Shown here piece by piece: positions 9,001-17,800 of a stretch of DNA of 64,000 bases (positions are counted from its first letter, which is position 1; each line of letters begins with the position of its first letter). The position numbers and the translations under genes are program-made. This DNA comes from Acipenser ruthenus (lineage: Eukaryota; Chordata; Actinopteri; Acipenseriformes; Acipenseridae): positions 17,547,936 to 17,611,935 of the forward strand of contig NC_081211.1 in assembly GCF_902713425.1 (NCBI RefSeq). The letters are read 5' to 3'. The notes beneath the pieces are model-generated. The model was not told where the DNA came from, ran no database searches, and saw only the letters and a program-made list of their open reading frames with translations.

Positions 9001-11570
9001 AGCATTACAACTTTTTTACAAGTAATTTACTCTTCTGAACATAGTTCAGTATTCCAGACTATATTTTCACTTTGGTGAAGTCTGTTTAACCTGTCAGAAC
9101 ACAGTGGATTCCCTGCCTGTGCAACAGAAGGACCCACCCTGAAACTCCCTTTCCTGCACAAAAGACAGAAGGAATGAACCTGCAGTGTGGTGGCAGGATA
9201 AACAGGCTTCATTCAAATGTTAACGGACCTTCAAGAAAGAAATGCTAGTAAGTGACCTTTTTATACTCCATCGTGGTCTGGCTAACGGAGAAGTTAATTA
9301 GCAAAAGTTAATGTCATGTTCATTTCATATGCAGCAATAAAAAGGCTTACCAGATCCATTCCCTCTGTTGCAGTGCCTGACGCTACAGCTCCACCTAGTG
9401 CTACTAGCAGGGATGTGCACTTTGAAACAGCACCTTGAACCATCAGAAGGTTTGTGTTTGCATTGCTGTGCAAAAGGCAATAAACAGTCACATTCCCTGT
9501 GATTAAAAACACAAGAAGAGTTTGATTTCACAAACACCAGGGTTTTGAAGGATAAATGTGTTACCTTGAGATAATGTAGTGCAGACACCAGGCACACTCA
9601 ATTGCTGCCCCAATCCCAAACTCTGAATCAGACTGCAGCAACCTCAGCAGATGGGACGTTACACCAGACTCTAAGACTGACCTGAGAATCAGAGAGGGTC
9701 TAGTTAGGACCAGTGGTGGTGATACTGAAAATGAAACTGTACCTAGTTGAGCATAAATACTGTAATATACTGTCACGGATAGCAGCGCTTTGTTTTTGTC
9801 AAATGTTACATTCATACATCTTTGAAAACGGGAGTAACGCATTTTGTGTGCGGATATTCATAAAGCATTAGTGTGCCACTTAATGCATGGGACTGCTAAG
9901 TAAATACTGGTACTGGTATGAATGTCTCTGGTTGAAACAAAAACTATAAGGTCTATGCAGTTCAAATAATTGATCAAATAAAACATTCTTGTACCTTCCA
10001 AGCCAATTTCTTGAATCACCTGACAGCAGAAAAACAGCACTCAGGTGGGAGGTAAATATTACTCACAATCACAACGGGAGTTGTATGCTACTTACTCTTG
10101 GACTGTGAAGTAGTGGTACTGCTCCGTGTAAAGTCAAATAATCAAGCTATCATCTGCTTACGGTATAATTTTCTCAGGTGCTTCTTTAGCCTGTAAAAGC
10201 TGGGAGAGTGTGTAGCCCACGGCTTCCACCACTGCTGCATGAGGTGACTAGAAATACAGAGTGAATAAGAGACTCGATATTTATAGTGCTCTAGAGCAGT
10301 CTGTAAATCATATATCAAAGTTGAGTAAATACTGAGGTGTATTACCTGTATACAGGAGGCCAGTGCTGGGATGATGCCCTGTGCCAATAGCTGCTTCCGA
10401 ACAGCTTCACTCTCTGCAGTCAGGTTCCCCAGAGTGTATAGACACAGCTCCTAAAGAAACAGGCACAATACAAACAGCCATGTGGGTTCATTGATTCGAT
10501 TGAATTAATTATTTTAATACAAATCAGTGCCCAAGATTCCAGCACTACAAATCAAAGCCCAATTCACTTCAGATATTTCTGTACTATTCTATTTATCAGG
10601 ATTATGCTTCTATATTGTATAGAATCTCATGAAAGTGCAGTGTCTAATACAAAAGGTATATACTGGCCCGAGTTGAGTTAATAAACGAAATGTACAAAAT
10701 CTACATAGTCGAATCGGTCAAAGTATATTTCTTAGCATGTTAATGAAGGGACAGCATGCTCACCGTGAACTTTGCACTCTGCCCTGAGAGGTAGGTCAGT
10801 AAGTATGGGGTGGCTGGAAGGCAAGCTAGGGCAATGCTGGGCTCGTCTGAGTGTGAGAGTTCATGCAGGCAATGTGCAGCTTCCAGCTGCCAAACCGCAT
10901 TCGAGCCACTGAACAAACCCACCAGCAGATGCATACTGTTCTCCAACCTGCAAATTGCAAGAGGAACAAAAACGAGTATCACAAAATAACATCCCTCTAA
11001 AGGGACTGCATAAGCTGGTTTCCCTAGGACAGATGTAAAGAAACAGAGGGAGCTCCACTCAGTGTTTATGGCAGAAAGTGGTGCCAGATTTGGCAGTCAC
11101 CATTGCACCCCACATTAGTAACGAATGAGATGGCTTCACTCACTTGACAAAGATGTGCTGTGTCTCTTTATGTCGCAGTGCCCTCCTGAAATTACGCAGA
11201 GCATTAACCCTTTCCTCACCACTCTGCTGGATCCCTCAGAACAGCTGCACAACCTATGGATCCAAATCATAAAGTTAACCCATTCCAAAACTCACAGCAA
11301 ACATGATACCCCATGTATTACATTTGTTTGCGCCTTGGAGAGATCAGCAATCACTGTTGAAAGCTCATCTAACTTTTTTAATTCTGCATTTATCAAGTTT
11401 CACAATTCGTACCTGGCTTTTCTATTGGGTGTATGTGCTCTTGGTAATTCGGTGACCAACCTCTTTCTTTGACAGCACTTCAGCTGCAATCTCCATTCCT
11501 TCATGGTCACTCTCCTCCTGTAGCAATCTCTTACTGACCAGCTGCTGGTCCTTCCTAGCCTTCCTCAGCG
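3095..11570 (-). CDS. tmco6: TMCO6, transmembrane and coiled-coil domain protein 6 (importin-alpha-like ARM repeats); first exon not found
   Basis: Minus-strand exons with consistent phases: 11570-11461, about 11226-11144, 10947-10764, 10450-10346, 10247-10162, 9681-9565, 9465-9351, 8839-8659, 8443-8349, 8261-8094, 3551-3429 and 3115-3095 (stop). About 461 residues; human is 493, so roughly the first 25 are missing. Strong matches to human include ALRKARKDQQLVSKRLL (importin-beta-binding-like basic segment), QLEAAHCLHELSHS, LACLPATPYLLTYLS, GIIPALASCIQ, ECAWCLHYII and LLCNIAEKGPVYCQ, which are armadillo helices. The protein ends HKHSQVNTPAV. The borders of the second listed exon have alternatives (acceptor could lie at 11234 with a donor at 11457). 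The 4.5-kb intron before the last two exons holds an LTR element in antisense. Cellular role poorly known; the fold suggests binding of basic peptides. Confidence 0.92.
3894..4448 (+). repeat. Left LTR
   Basis: 555 bp, TGTGGCGG at the start and GACTGTCACA at the end. It contains a TATA box (TATATAAA, about 4123-4130), an ATTAAA polyadenylation signal at 4332-4337, and several perfect or near-perfect hairpins: 3942-3962, 4069-4123 (just before the TATA box), 4229-4249 and 4342-4361 (just after the polyA signal). Confidence 0.93.
4517..7186 (+). CDS. Repeat-rich Pro/Glu protein frame of the LTR element
   Basis: A single frame of 889 codons fills nearly the whole interior; an in-frame ATG at 4583 (MGRSGRRKQQ) just after an A-run is a likelier start than 4517. 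A non-repetitive head of about 150 residues has two CxxC/C-rich spots (CPTC, EEWC) and a WDWLV segment. Then come 13 copies of a 12-residue PSLPSP-type unit, several 10-residue EWEEPERPTP and KREESVRPQP units, five 24-residue units around EGECLLVP and WEDCLPLP, and four 10-residue SEGPLLLPSP units, ending in a Pro-rich, Lys-containing tail. No known domain recognised. It may be a gag-derived or captured low-complexity protein. Because all repeat units are multiples of three, other frames are open too, so openness alone is weak evidence of coding. Confidence 0.5.
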   Translation: MFVFFSKCFCVFFGEKKKKKKNMGRSGRRKQQLQQRGAGRRSHCSSTMLDVCPTCLKGEEWCFAVGEVGHIAPDQPPPWQEKEEPERPVREDLHPPKRTNALSSEGVWDWLVEPGRDYEEALPAVINLLWARDGERWEAWEQQHHPAFLPDIAAMVFNYLAADMGETLLLPSPAQMGEEPSLPSPAPEGEEPSLPSPAPEGEEPSLPSPAPEGEEPSLPSPAPEGEEPSLPSPASEGEEPSLPSPAPEGEEPSLPSPASEGEEPSLPSPASEGEEPSLPSPASEGEEPSLPSPASEGEEPSLPSPASEGEEPSLPSPASEGEEPSLPSPPAEGECLLVSPPQPGEEPECPTPEWEEPERPTPEWEEPERPTPEWEEPERPTPEWEEPERPTPKRGESVRPQPKREESVRPQPKREESVRPQPKEGGVGASIAQEVEVCASTALGPKLQSQEPEGEELQAQPPEFFWGGEGQDAGVPQQPLFMLLKGARHTPAQPPQQREPAPPQPPSEWPASAPSPLPPPPPGAEQQELLLSPPSPGAEQQELPLPPPPPPAEGECLLVPHPPSWEDCLPLPPPPAEGECLLVPPPPSWEDCLPLPPPPAEGECLLVLPQPSWEDCLPLPPPPAEDEYLLVPPQPPLEDCLPLPAPPAEGKYLLVPSQPLWEDCFPLPPSPLPGDCCSASPGAAFCSPQDTGYEGEVELPLPPPWPGAPLPSSPSEGPLLLPSPSEGPLLLPSPSEGPLLLPSPSEGPLLLPSPGVARDPASPGVVEGPALPGVARDPASPGVATRWPELHERELPEMKKGGEVRRPAPPAALSRLEIMWSEPHGGELPAMKKGGEVRRPASPAALSRQDRVWREPRKRELPATKNGGVPEIPPWPPPRSNLLPPLPGL
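5051..5518 (+). repeat. 36-bp tandem repeat, 13 copies
   Basis: Thirteen units of 36 bp encoding PSLPSPAPEGEE or PSLPSPASEGEE. Units differ mainly at one codon (CCA/TCA) and at silent positions, in a pattern suggesting recent unequal exchange or slippage. Confidence 0.9.
5570..5800 (+). repeat. 30-bp tandem repeats, two related families
   Basis: About five 30-bp units encoding EWEEPERPTP run straight into three to four 30-bp units encoding KREESVRPQP. Both share a GAGGAG core, so the second family looks derived from the first. Confidence 0.8.
6171..6530 (+). repeat. 72-bp tandem repeat, five copies
   Basis: The motif CAGAGGGTGAATGCCTG or close variants recur at 6171, 6243, 6315, 6387 and 6459, exactly 72 bp apart. 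Each unit encodes 24 residues of the PPPAEGECLLVP / SWEDCLPLP type. Later units are more diverged than earlier ones. Confidence 0.88.
6655..6776 (+). repeat. 30-bp tandem repeat, four copies
   Basis: Four near-identical units encoding SEGPLLLPSP. This is a fourth independent array inside the same LTR-element frame. Confidence 0.88.
7243..7797 (+). repeat. Right LTR
   Basis: 555 bp, same length as the left copy and no difference found on reading the two side by side. Preceded by a polypurine tract ending in GGGGGGGCA and followed directly by the TGCCT target duplication. Confidence 0.93.
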
Positions 11571-11879
11571 CTGGAGAGAAACGTGGCATTACAACACTAA
11601 TATTTATATTAGTGTTGGATATTAAAAGTGAACTGAATAGCATTGGTATCACTGAATCAGACTAAAATCTATTTGACGTGTTTCAAAAGAAACAAAGCTA
11701 AAACAATATGAATACAGTGATCCCTGGCTCATTGTTTCACGACTCTGATCACCGTGTAACAATTATTATTTTTTTTTTGGTTCCTGGGTAGTAAGTGTTA
11801 TTTCCTAATTGCTTATGCCTCAAAAGTATAGAAAATGGCTATTATTCCCCACAAACTTTGCTTTTGTGACCAGGACAGT

Positions 11880-12820
11880 GATATTTTGAAATTTACCTAT
11901 TTTCCAGAACATTCCAGATAGATTCAGTGCTGAGTAAACTTGGAGTAACTTCTAGAACTTTCTAGAACTTTCCAGTAATATAAATAGTAGTATAAATACA
12001 GGGGCCTTAAGCCCACCAGTTCAGTTTAGTTCCAGCTGCCTAAGTGGATACATATCTGCATTTTTCTGAGATGGCATCAAGGTCATAGGAGACTTCAAAA
12101 TGGTGGCATTCCTGATGGGTCTCCAAGGCGGTTTTACCAAGTTTCCCTGCTATCTTTGCCTTTGGGACAGCAGGGACACCAAGGCGCACTACCACAGGCG
12201 GGACTGGCCACAGCGGACCGAGTTCTCTGTGGGGAGGAACAACGTCAAGTGGGAGCCACTGGTGGACCCCCGGAAGGTGCTGATGCCGCCACTGCACATC
12301 AAATTGGGCCTTATGAAACAATTTGTCAGAGCTCTAGATAAGGAGTCGGCAGCCTTCAAGTACCTTCAAGACTTCTTCCCTAAGCTGTCTGAGGCAAAGG
12401 TCAAAGCCGGTGTCTTCGTCAGACCACAGATAAAGAAGATCCTGGAGTGCAATGAATTCCCCAAGAAGCTCACTAGTAAGGAGAAAGCGGCTTGGAACAG
12501 CTTTGTCGCAGTGGTTCGGGGCTTCCTGGGCAATCACAAGGCCGAAAACTATGTGGAGCTGGTTGAGACTCTGGTGAAGAACTACGGCACAATGGGCTGT
12601 AGGATGTCCCTCAAAGTCCATATCCTTGATGCTCATCTTGATAAATTCAAGGAGAACATGGGAGCGTAAGGCGAGCGCTTCCAACAGGATATACTGGACT
12701 TTGAACGCCGCTACCAAGGACAGCATAACGAGAACATGATGGGAGACTACATTTGGGGGCTGATTCGTGAAAGTGATTTACAGTATAATCGTAAATCTCG
12801 AAAAACTACTCACTTCTAAA
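11880..12820 (+). mobile_element. Fragment of an unassigned mobile element with a transposase-like frame
   Basis: A plus-strand frame with coding-like composition lies at 12100-12669; it contains KFPCYLCLWDSRD, VLMPPLHIKLGLMKQF and KVHILDAHLDKFKENMGA. I recall closely similar predicted proteins scattered through fish, lamprey and invertebrate genomes, always repeat-like, but I cannot name the family. The CxxC and conserved His/Asp blocks would suit a transposase or related nuclease. Only part of the protein is here, so the copy is broken. Its upstream part holds the heat-shock arrays. It lies upstream of the first TMCO6 exon found, either in TMCO6 intron 1 or between TMCO6 and TCOF1. Confidence 0.6.
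11902..12000 (+). promoter_or_regulatory. Two heat-shock-element arrays followed by TATA boxes
   Basis: Alternating TTC and GAA blocks with exact two-base gaps occur at 11902-11916 (TTC, GAA, TTC, then GA) and at 11950-11972 (TTC, GAA, TTC, GAA, TTC). This is the canonical binding pattern of heat-shock factor. TATAAATA follows at 11979-11986 and again at 11991-11998. The arrangement reads as a plus-strand promoter leading toward the mobile-element frame at 12.1 kb. Function is inference. Confidence 0.65.
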
Positions 12821-12989
12821 TCTTTTGTAGTCATTTTTGTATTACGTTAGTATAAATACATGTTAATTTGGATTTGGTCGCAGGTTGATGAGCTAATGAA
12901 AAACAAAGACAAACGGCAGTGACTGAAACGCGAGAGGGCCACCTAGTGGTGAAAGAATGGAACGTCACGAAGTACAGGCACGTTGGAAA

Positions 12990-13028
<39 letters not shown>

Positions 13029-14344
13029 AATAAAATAAATCAATCAATAAATAAATCAATAAAAATCTTAACGATTGTTTAAACTAGTATGGGTCACTAA
13101 ACTTAAAATATTACCAAACCCAGGAAAAAATGTTGAGGCAATATGACGTCAGATGTCGTTTATAAAGTATTTTAAATATTTATCAAAATGAACAAAAAAA
13201 TACACTTAAATAGTTCAATGATTATTTTATGTTTTCATATTTTACAGATATCTTAGTAATTTTGACATACAGTACTATAGAAATGATCTATGTCTACAAA
13301 ATTCTATTCAGTCAGTTGAAATTATATTTGCTAAAATACATTATCACAGTAAACAGCAAGTCAATCTAATAATGATGGAGTCATGTGTCTAAAACTGTGA
13401 TTTTATATATGACTGTGTAACTACACCCCAGGAAGTCACTGTAAATATGTTACATCTCAGTTGTGTAGTTGGTGTGTAATTGGCAATAACAGTGAAAAAA
13501 AATAATGTACCAGCACTAGCATAACATTTCTAACAAATCAAATGTCATACAGACCCAATCTTCACTGTATTTTAATAAAAGGAGATCTTATCCTCTCTTC
13601 TTTCCTTCAGGGTATAGGGCAATCTGTTCTGCTTCTACGACTCCAAACAAAAGGTCTAGGATGGAGGCTTTGAATCACTTCTTGGTGTTTTCATTAATTA
13701 ACAACTATGTGAACATAATTTAGATCTTTTATTTAACATCAGGTAATCAAAGAACCTACAAAATTATATCAGAAAAGTGTACAGGAAGCCATAATAGTTG
13801 TACAGTATCATGTTAGATTTCAATGTGTCAGTTTTTCGGCAAGTATATGGAAAACTACAAAGCAGTATGTAATTCAATGTGTTAACGTAACATTATTCAG
13901 CAGGTTTCATTCAACTTTATGAAGCAAAATTAGTTCGTTTTATAGGGTGATGCAAAATGTTTGGCCACAGCTGTAGGTGTAAAAGACTGCCAGACAGGCG
14001 CCTCTGTATACCCCCAGATGCTGATACAATAACTAAAGAATGTTGGAACAATTAGATTAACAGCTCTCTAGACAGCTGCAAAACTCTAGAATGTGCCGTG
14101 CATACAGATATACATCTATAATAGAACAGTTCCATAGTTTGAAACACTCCAGAGTACAAGCTTATGTTTATATACACCATACACTATTTCCAAGCAATTT
14201 GAAATTTGGGCCGAAAGATGGTTCATGCTTTAGCCCGAAAGCTGATCCTACTGAAAAAAAGCAACCAACAAGAGTGTACTTGTTAGCAGATTCAACCAAA
14301 CAAACAGCAGCGATTTTAAACAAACAAGAACACAAATGATGTCT
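12821..14344. other. Non-coding stretch between TMCO6 side and TCOF1 3' end
   Basis: AT-rich with no convincing exon. An (AAAT)n microsatellite runs about 12985-13033. The missing first exon of TMCO6 may lie here but I could not find a start codon with a usable donor. Confidence 0.5.
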
Positions 14345-14804
14345 GCTAAACTGGAACTAAACCTTTATTTCCTACTTCAGGTACACAAATATAACAAAGA
14401 GTTTAAAATATACATTGTCATTTACTTCACAAGCTTGTAAGAAACCTACAAAAAGCACAAGCCGGAACAGAAAACGTTAGAACAAATAGAAAGAATCTTG
14501 TCAAGTTTTTTTAGTTGTTTTTTTTTTAATACAAAAATATATATATATATAGAGGAGCATCTGTGGATGGGGCAACTTTTCCCTTTAGCTCCATTGCAAA
14601 CCTGAAGTCCATCTTATCTGACGTAAAGCAAACTTCCACCTTTAATACAAAAAAACAGAAAAAGCCACTACATTAATATTGAAATCTGCATTTCCAGCTA
14701 ATTAGAATACTGCCATGAACTTAATAGTACCTACAAAACACTGATAAATCACAGACTTGCATATAAAATGACACACTGAGGATGCAAATAAGTGTACACA
14801 CAGG

Positions 14805-14843
14805 TCACAAACAGGGAGTCTTCTCAGTTTTTTTTGTCTTTTG
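14805..14843 (-). CDS. tcof1: Candidate terminal coding exon of TCOF1
   Basis: After exon 16 ends in phase 0 (15480, GTAAGG donor), a minus-strand acceptor preceded by CCCCTCTGCAG opens a 12-codon frame QKTKKTEKTPCL and stop. The Lys-rich ending resembles the basic tail of human treacle, which ends in a Lys run followed by TAEQTV. A minus-strand AATAAA at about 14362-14367 would suit the transcript end. Other acceptors nearby are possible. Confidence 0.4.
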   Translation of the reverse strand, partial: QKTKKTEKTPCL

Positions 14844-17800
14844 CTGCAGAGGGGACTTTTCCTATTAACCATTAATAGCTGACACATCTGAAACCACAGT
14901 TTAATGTTCTTCCCATACGTACCTGTGGTTTACTGGGACAGTGTCAATTTACTCTTCTTTTTTTTCTATAATAAAAAAAAAAAACAGTTATTCTGCTTAC
15001 ATAAGCCGTACGCAATGCAAAACTGTTTATACAAACCCATGCCAACTTTTCCTATTTATTAACTCAACAGGGATGGTCAACAAACAGGTGCTGGACACAG
15101 TATGTGTGGCTTGTTCATCCCCACCAAATATGTATTATATATAAAAATAAAAATACACACTATTTGTATCTGTTGCCTGGTAGGAAATTTGGAGGGATGG
15201 ACAGCACACAGCTTAATATTTCCTCTGAAAGGGACACACTGTCCAGTAGGACAGTGCGCTGGGGGACTTCTATAGCTGCGGACTCCAATTGTGAGATGTT
15301 GAAGGAGTTGCTAGTAATTTAAACTACACTAAGGGGACAGTGAAATGGATACCACATATATTTATGGCTCGGACAATAGATTTTACAACTTATAAGACAA
15401 CCTGAACATCTTAAATCTTAAAACGAGCCATAAAACTCACAATACAGTTATGCCAAGGCAGGTTTCCTTCGCTCCTTACCTTTGCTGACTGAGACTGTGT
15501 TAGTACGGGGCTATTACCAGCCGAGCGGGGTGTGCCCAAACTGAACCCACGAGCAGGCCGGAAAGGGGTATTCTTAAATTTTTTCTTCTTCTTGTCTTTC
15601 ATTGACTTCTTTTCTACAATTTACAAAAAAAAATAAAAATAATAACCACCACAATTGAAAAATAGGGCTGTTCACAAGTAGGGGTGTAGCGGTTGTTTTC
15701 AGTTTTTAGATTAATTACTGTTTAAAAGTAACCAATCATAACTGGCAAAGTTAAAAGACAAACCCTACATACTGTACACCAGCAAGAACCCCAGTAATTT
15801 CACCCAGTAGTAAGGACACCAGGCAGAGTTATGGTCTCTTGAAGATAGGAAGACGGACTGTTCTGATTGTACACTTACTTTTCTCCCGCTTTTCTCCCTT
15901 TACTGAAATAGGGCTTGGCTTTGCACTTGATGGGGAGACAGATTTGCCGTCCTCGCTTGTCAGCCTCAGCTTTTTAGCCAGCTTTGATTTCTTCTCTTTC
16001 TTCTTTTCTTTCTTTGCCCCTGCAGCAGCAGTGCCAGCAGGTCGTTTTCTCTTCCTCTCCTCAGAAGAAGACTGCTCCGATTCGGTCATCCCTGACGCTC
16101 TCTTTCCTCCAGTGTTTTTTTGTTTCTTTCCTCCAGTGGTTTTTTGTGTCTTTCCTCCAGTGATTTTGATGGCCGTAGTGGCTTCCTCATCCTCAGCGTC
16201 GCTGTCAGAGGGCTCTGGTGACTCGCTGTCTGCAATGGAAAGCAGCTGCTGGATCGTCTTCCCCACGGCAGTCTCTTTAGTCCTGCCCCCAGTAGGTTTG
16301 GGACTCCTAGGTGCAGCCTTGGCTTTTGTTTTCCTCTCAGCTTTCACTGCCAGTGCTCCTTTCTCTGCTCCCTTTTGGCTTGTCTTCTGTGCTGAGGTGC
16401 TTACAGTTAAAGTTGGCTTTGTCGCGGCTTCTTCCTCAGAAGAGTCACTGTCTGCGAGAAACAATTTTGCAACACGTGAAAAAAAAGAAAATCAAGACAT
16501 CAATCTAAGATACACTTCCCTGTTCACAAATAATATAAAAAAAACAACTGTAAAGCACAAGACACAATTACTACAAAGAGAGGTCACATTTCAATGCAAG
16601 GCATTTCATGATCACAGGAATAAGACAATGTTAGCAGTAAAAGAAACTTGGGAGGTAGGAGATGAGCATTTATTCTTCCGTAGACGATTTCCCTCTCAAT
16701 CCAGTAGCAGCCCAGCCACATGACCTGTGTCTAGGTGAGCCACTGAGAAAAACAGTCTTCCTAAATTATTGCACCAATAAAGATGACTAAAGCCTCTATA
16801 CCTTGTATATTTCTACACTGAATAATTAGTATAATAATCTAAAGTCAGAGAACCTATGGAGGGTTTGTAGACCGGCGATGTTAAACACTGTTGTCCAATT
16901 ACCTGAGTCACTGTCCTCCTCCTGTGGTTGGCTCTTCCATGCAGGGGTTACCTTCTCCTTTTTCTGATTGGTGTTTGCAGGAGTTTTCACTGAAACAAAC
17001 AGTTAGCAGTGTGGCCCAAATTAGAAAATCACTGTTTTCATTTTCATGTCACTGCCACAGTGGGCCTCATTAATTCTGGTCTTTACATCCAAATAGAATT
17101 TTCTCCCTTTTACAGCCAAGAATAAAAAAAAAACAACATTGTAAAACACAGTCTAACTTTTCAGAATAAGACCTTTTGTATTTATTAAAAAGAAACTTAA
17201 AGAACAAGCTTTTTTTAGTGAGGGGTGAGAAGCAGTTTTCCCCACGCTGCAATGTTTCAGTGTACCTGTAGGCGTGCGAGCCGGCTCTCTGCACTTCTCC
17301 AGATCCGTATCACTGCTGTCGCTCTCAGAGCTGTCCTCCCCTGCTGGAGTCCCCGCTGGCCTCACGGGAGTCTTGTTCCTGCTCCATGCAGGCGTCACTG
17401 TGCCGGGTTTCAGGGGGGATGGGTTCACTGAACACTTATTCTGCTGCAGTACTTTGGCAACCAGGGCCTTCTGTGCTTGAAGGGTCTAAACACGTATTTC
17501 ATTAGTACTAGAACTATAATCAATAAAAAACACAAAATCTTTACCATAAATGTAACCTGCAAAAACAATAGTTCCACTCACTGAACCCCCACCCCCCCCC
17601 CAATTTAATATTACCAGTAGAACTTATTTTATTGCCGTAGGCTGTCTTCTATACCTGTGCTGGGTCTTCGTCGCTGGAATCCTCAGTGCTCTCACTCTCA
17701 CAAGCCTTTGTCTTGGAAACTGTGGGCACAGCTAACCGCTTCAGGGTAGCTTCTGGAGAAAAAGAAAACAGAGCTTCATTGGGTCAAACGTCTTTTACCA

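Noticed and set aside
15165-15325. Minus-strand open stretch with protein-like composition after TCOF1 exon 16
   Set aside because: No good acceptor in the required phase; kept only as an alternative C terminus.
15839-16723. 294-codon plus-strand frame
   Set aside because: It is the antisense of the large TCOF1 exon and runs on through its intron; the minus frame has the treacle composition and proper splice sites.
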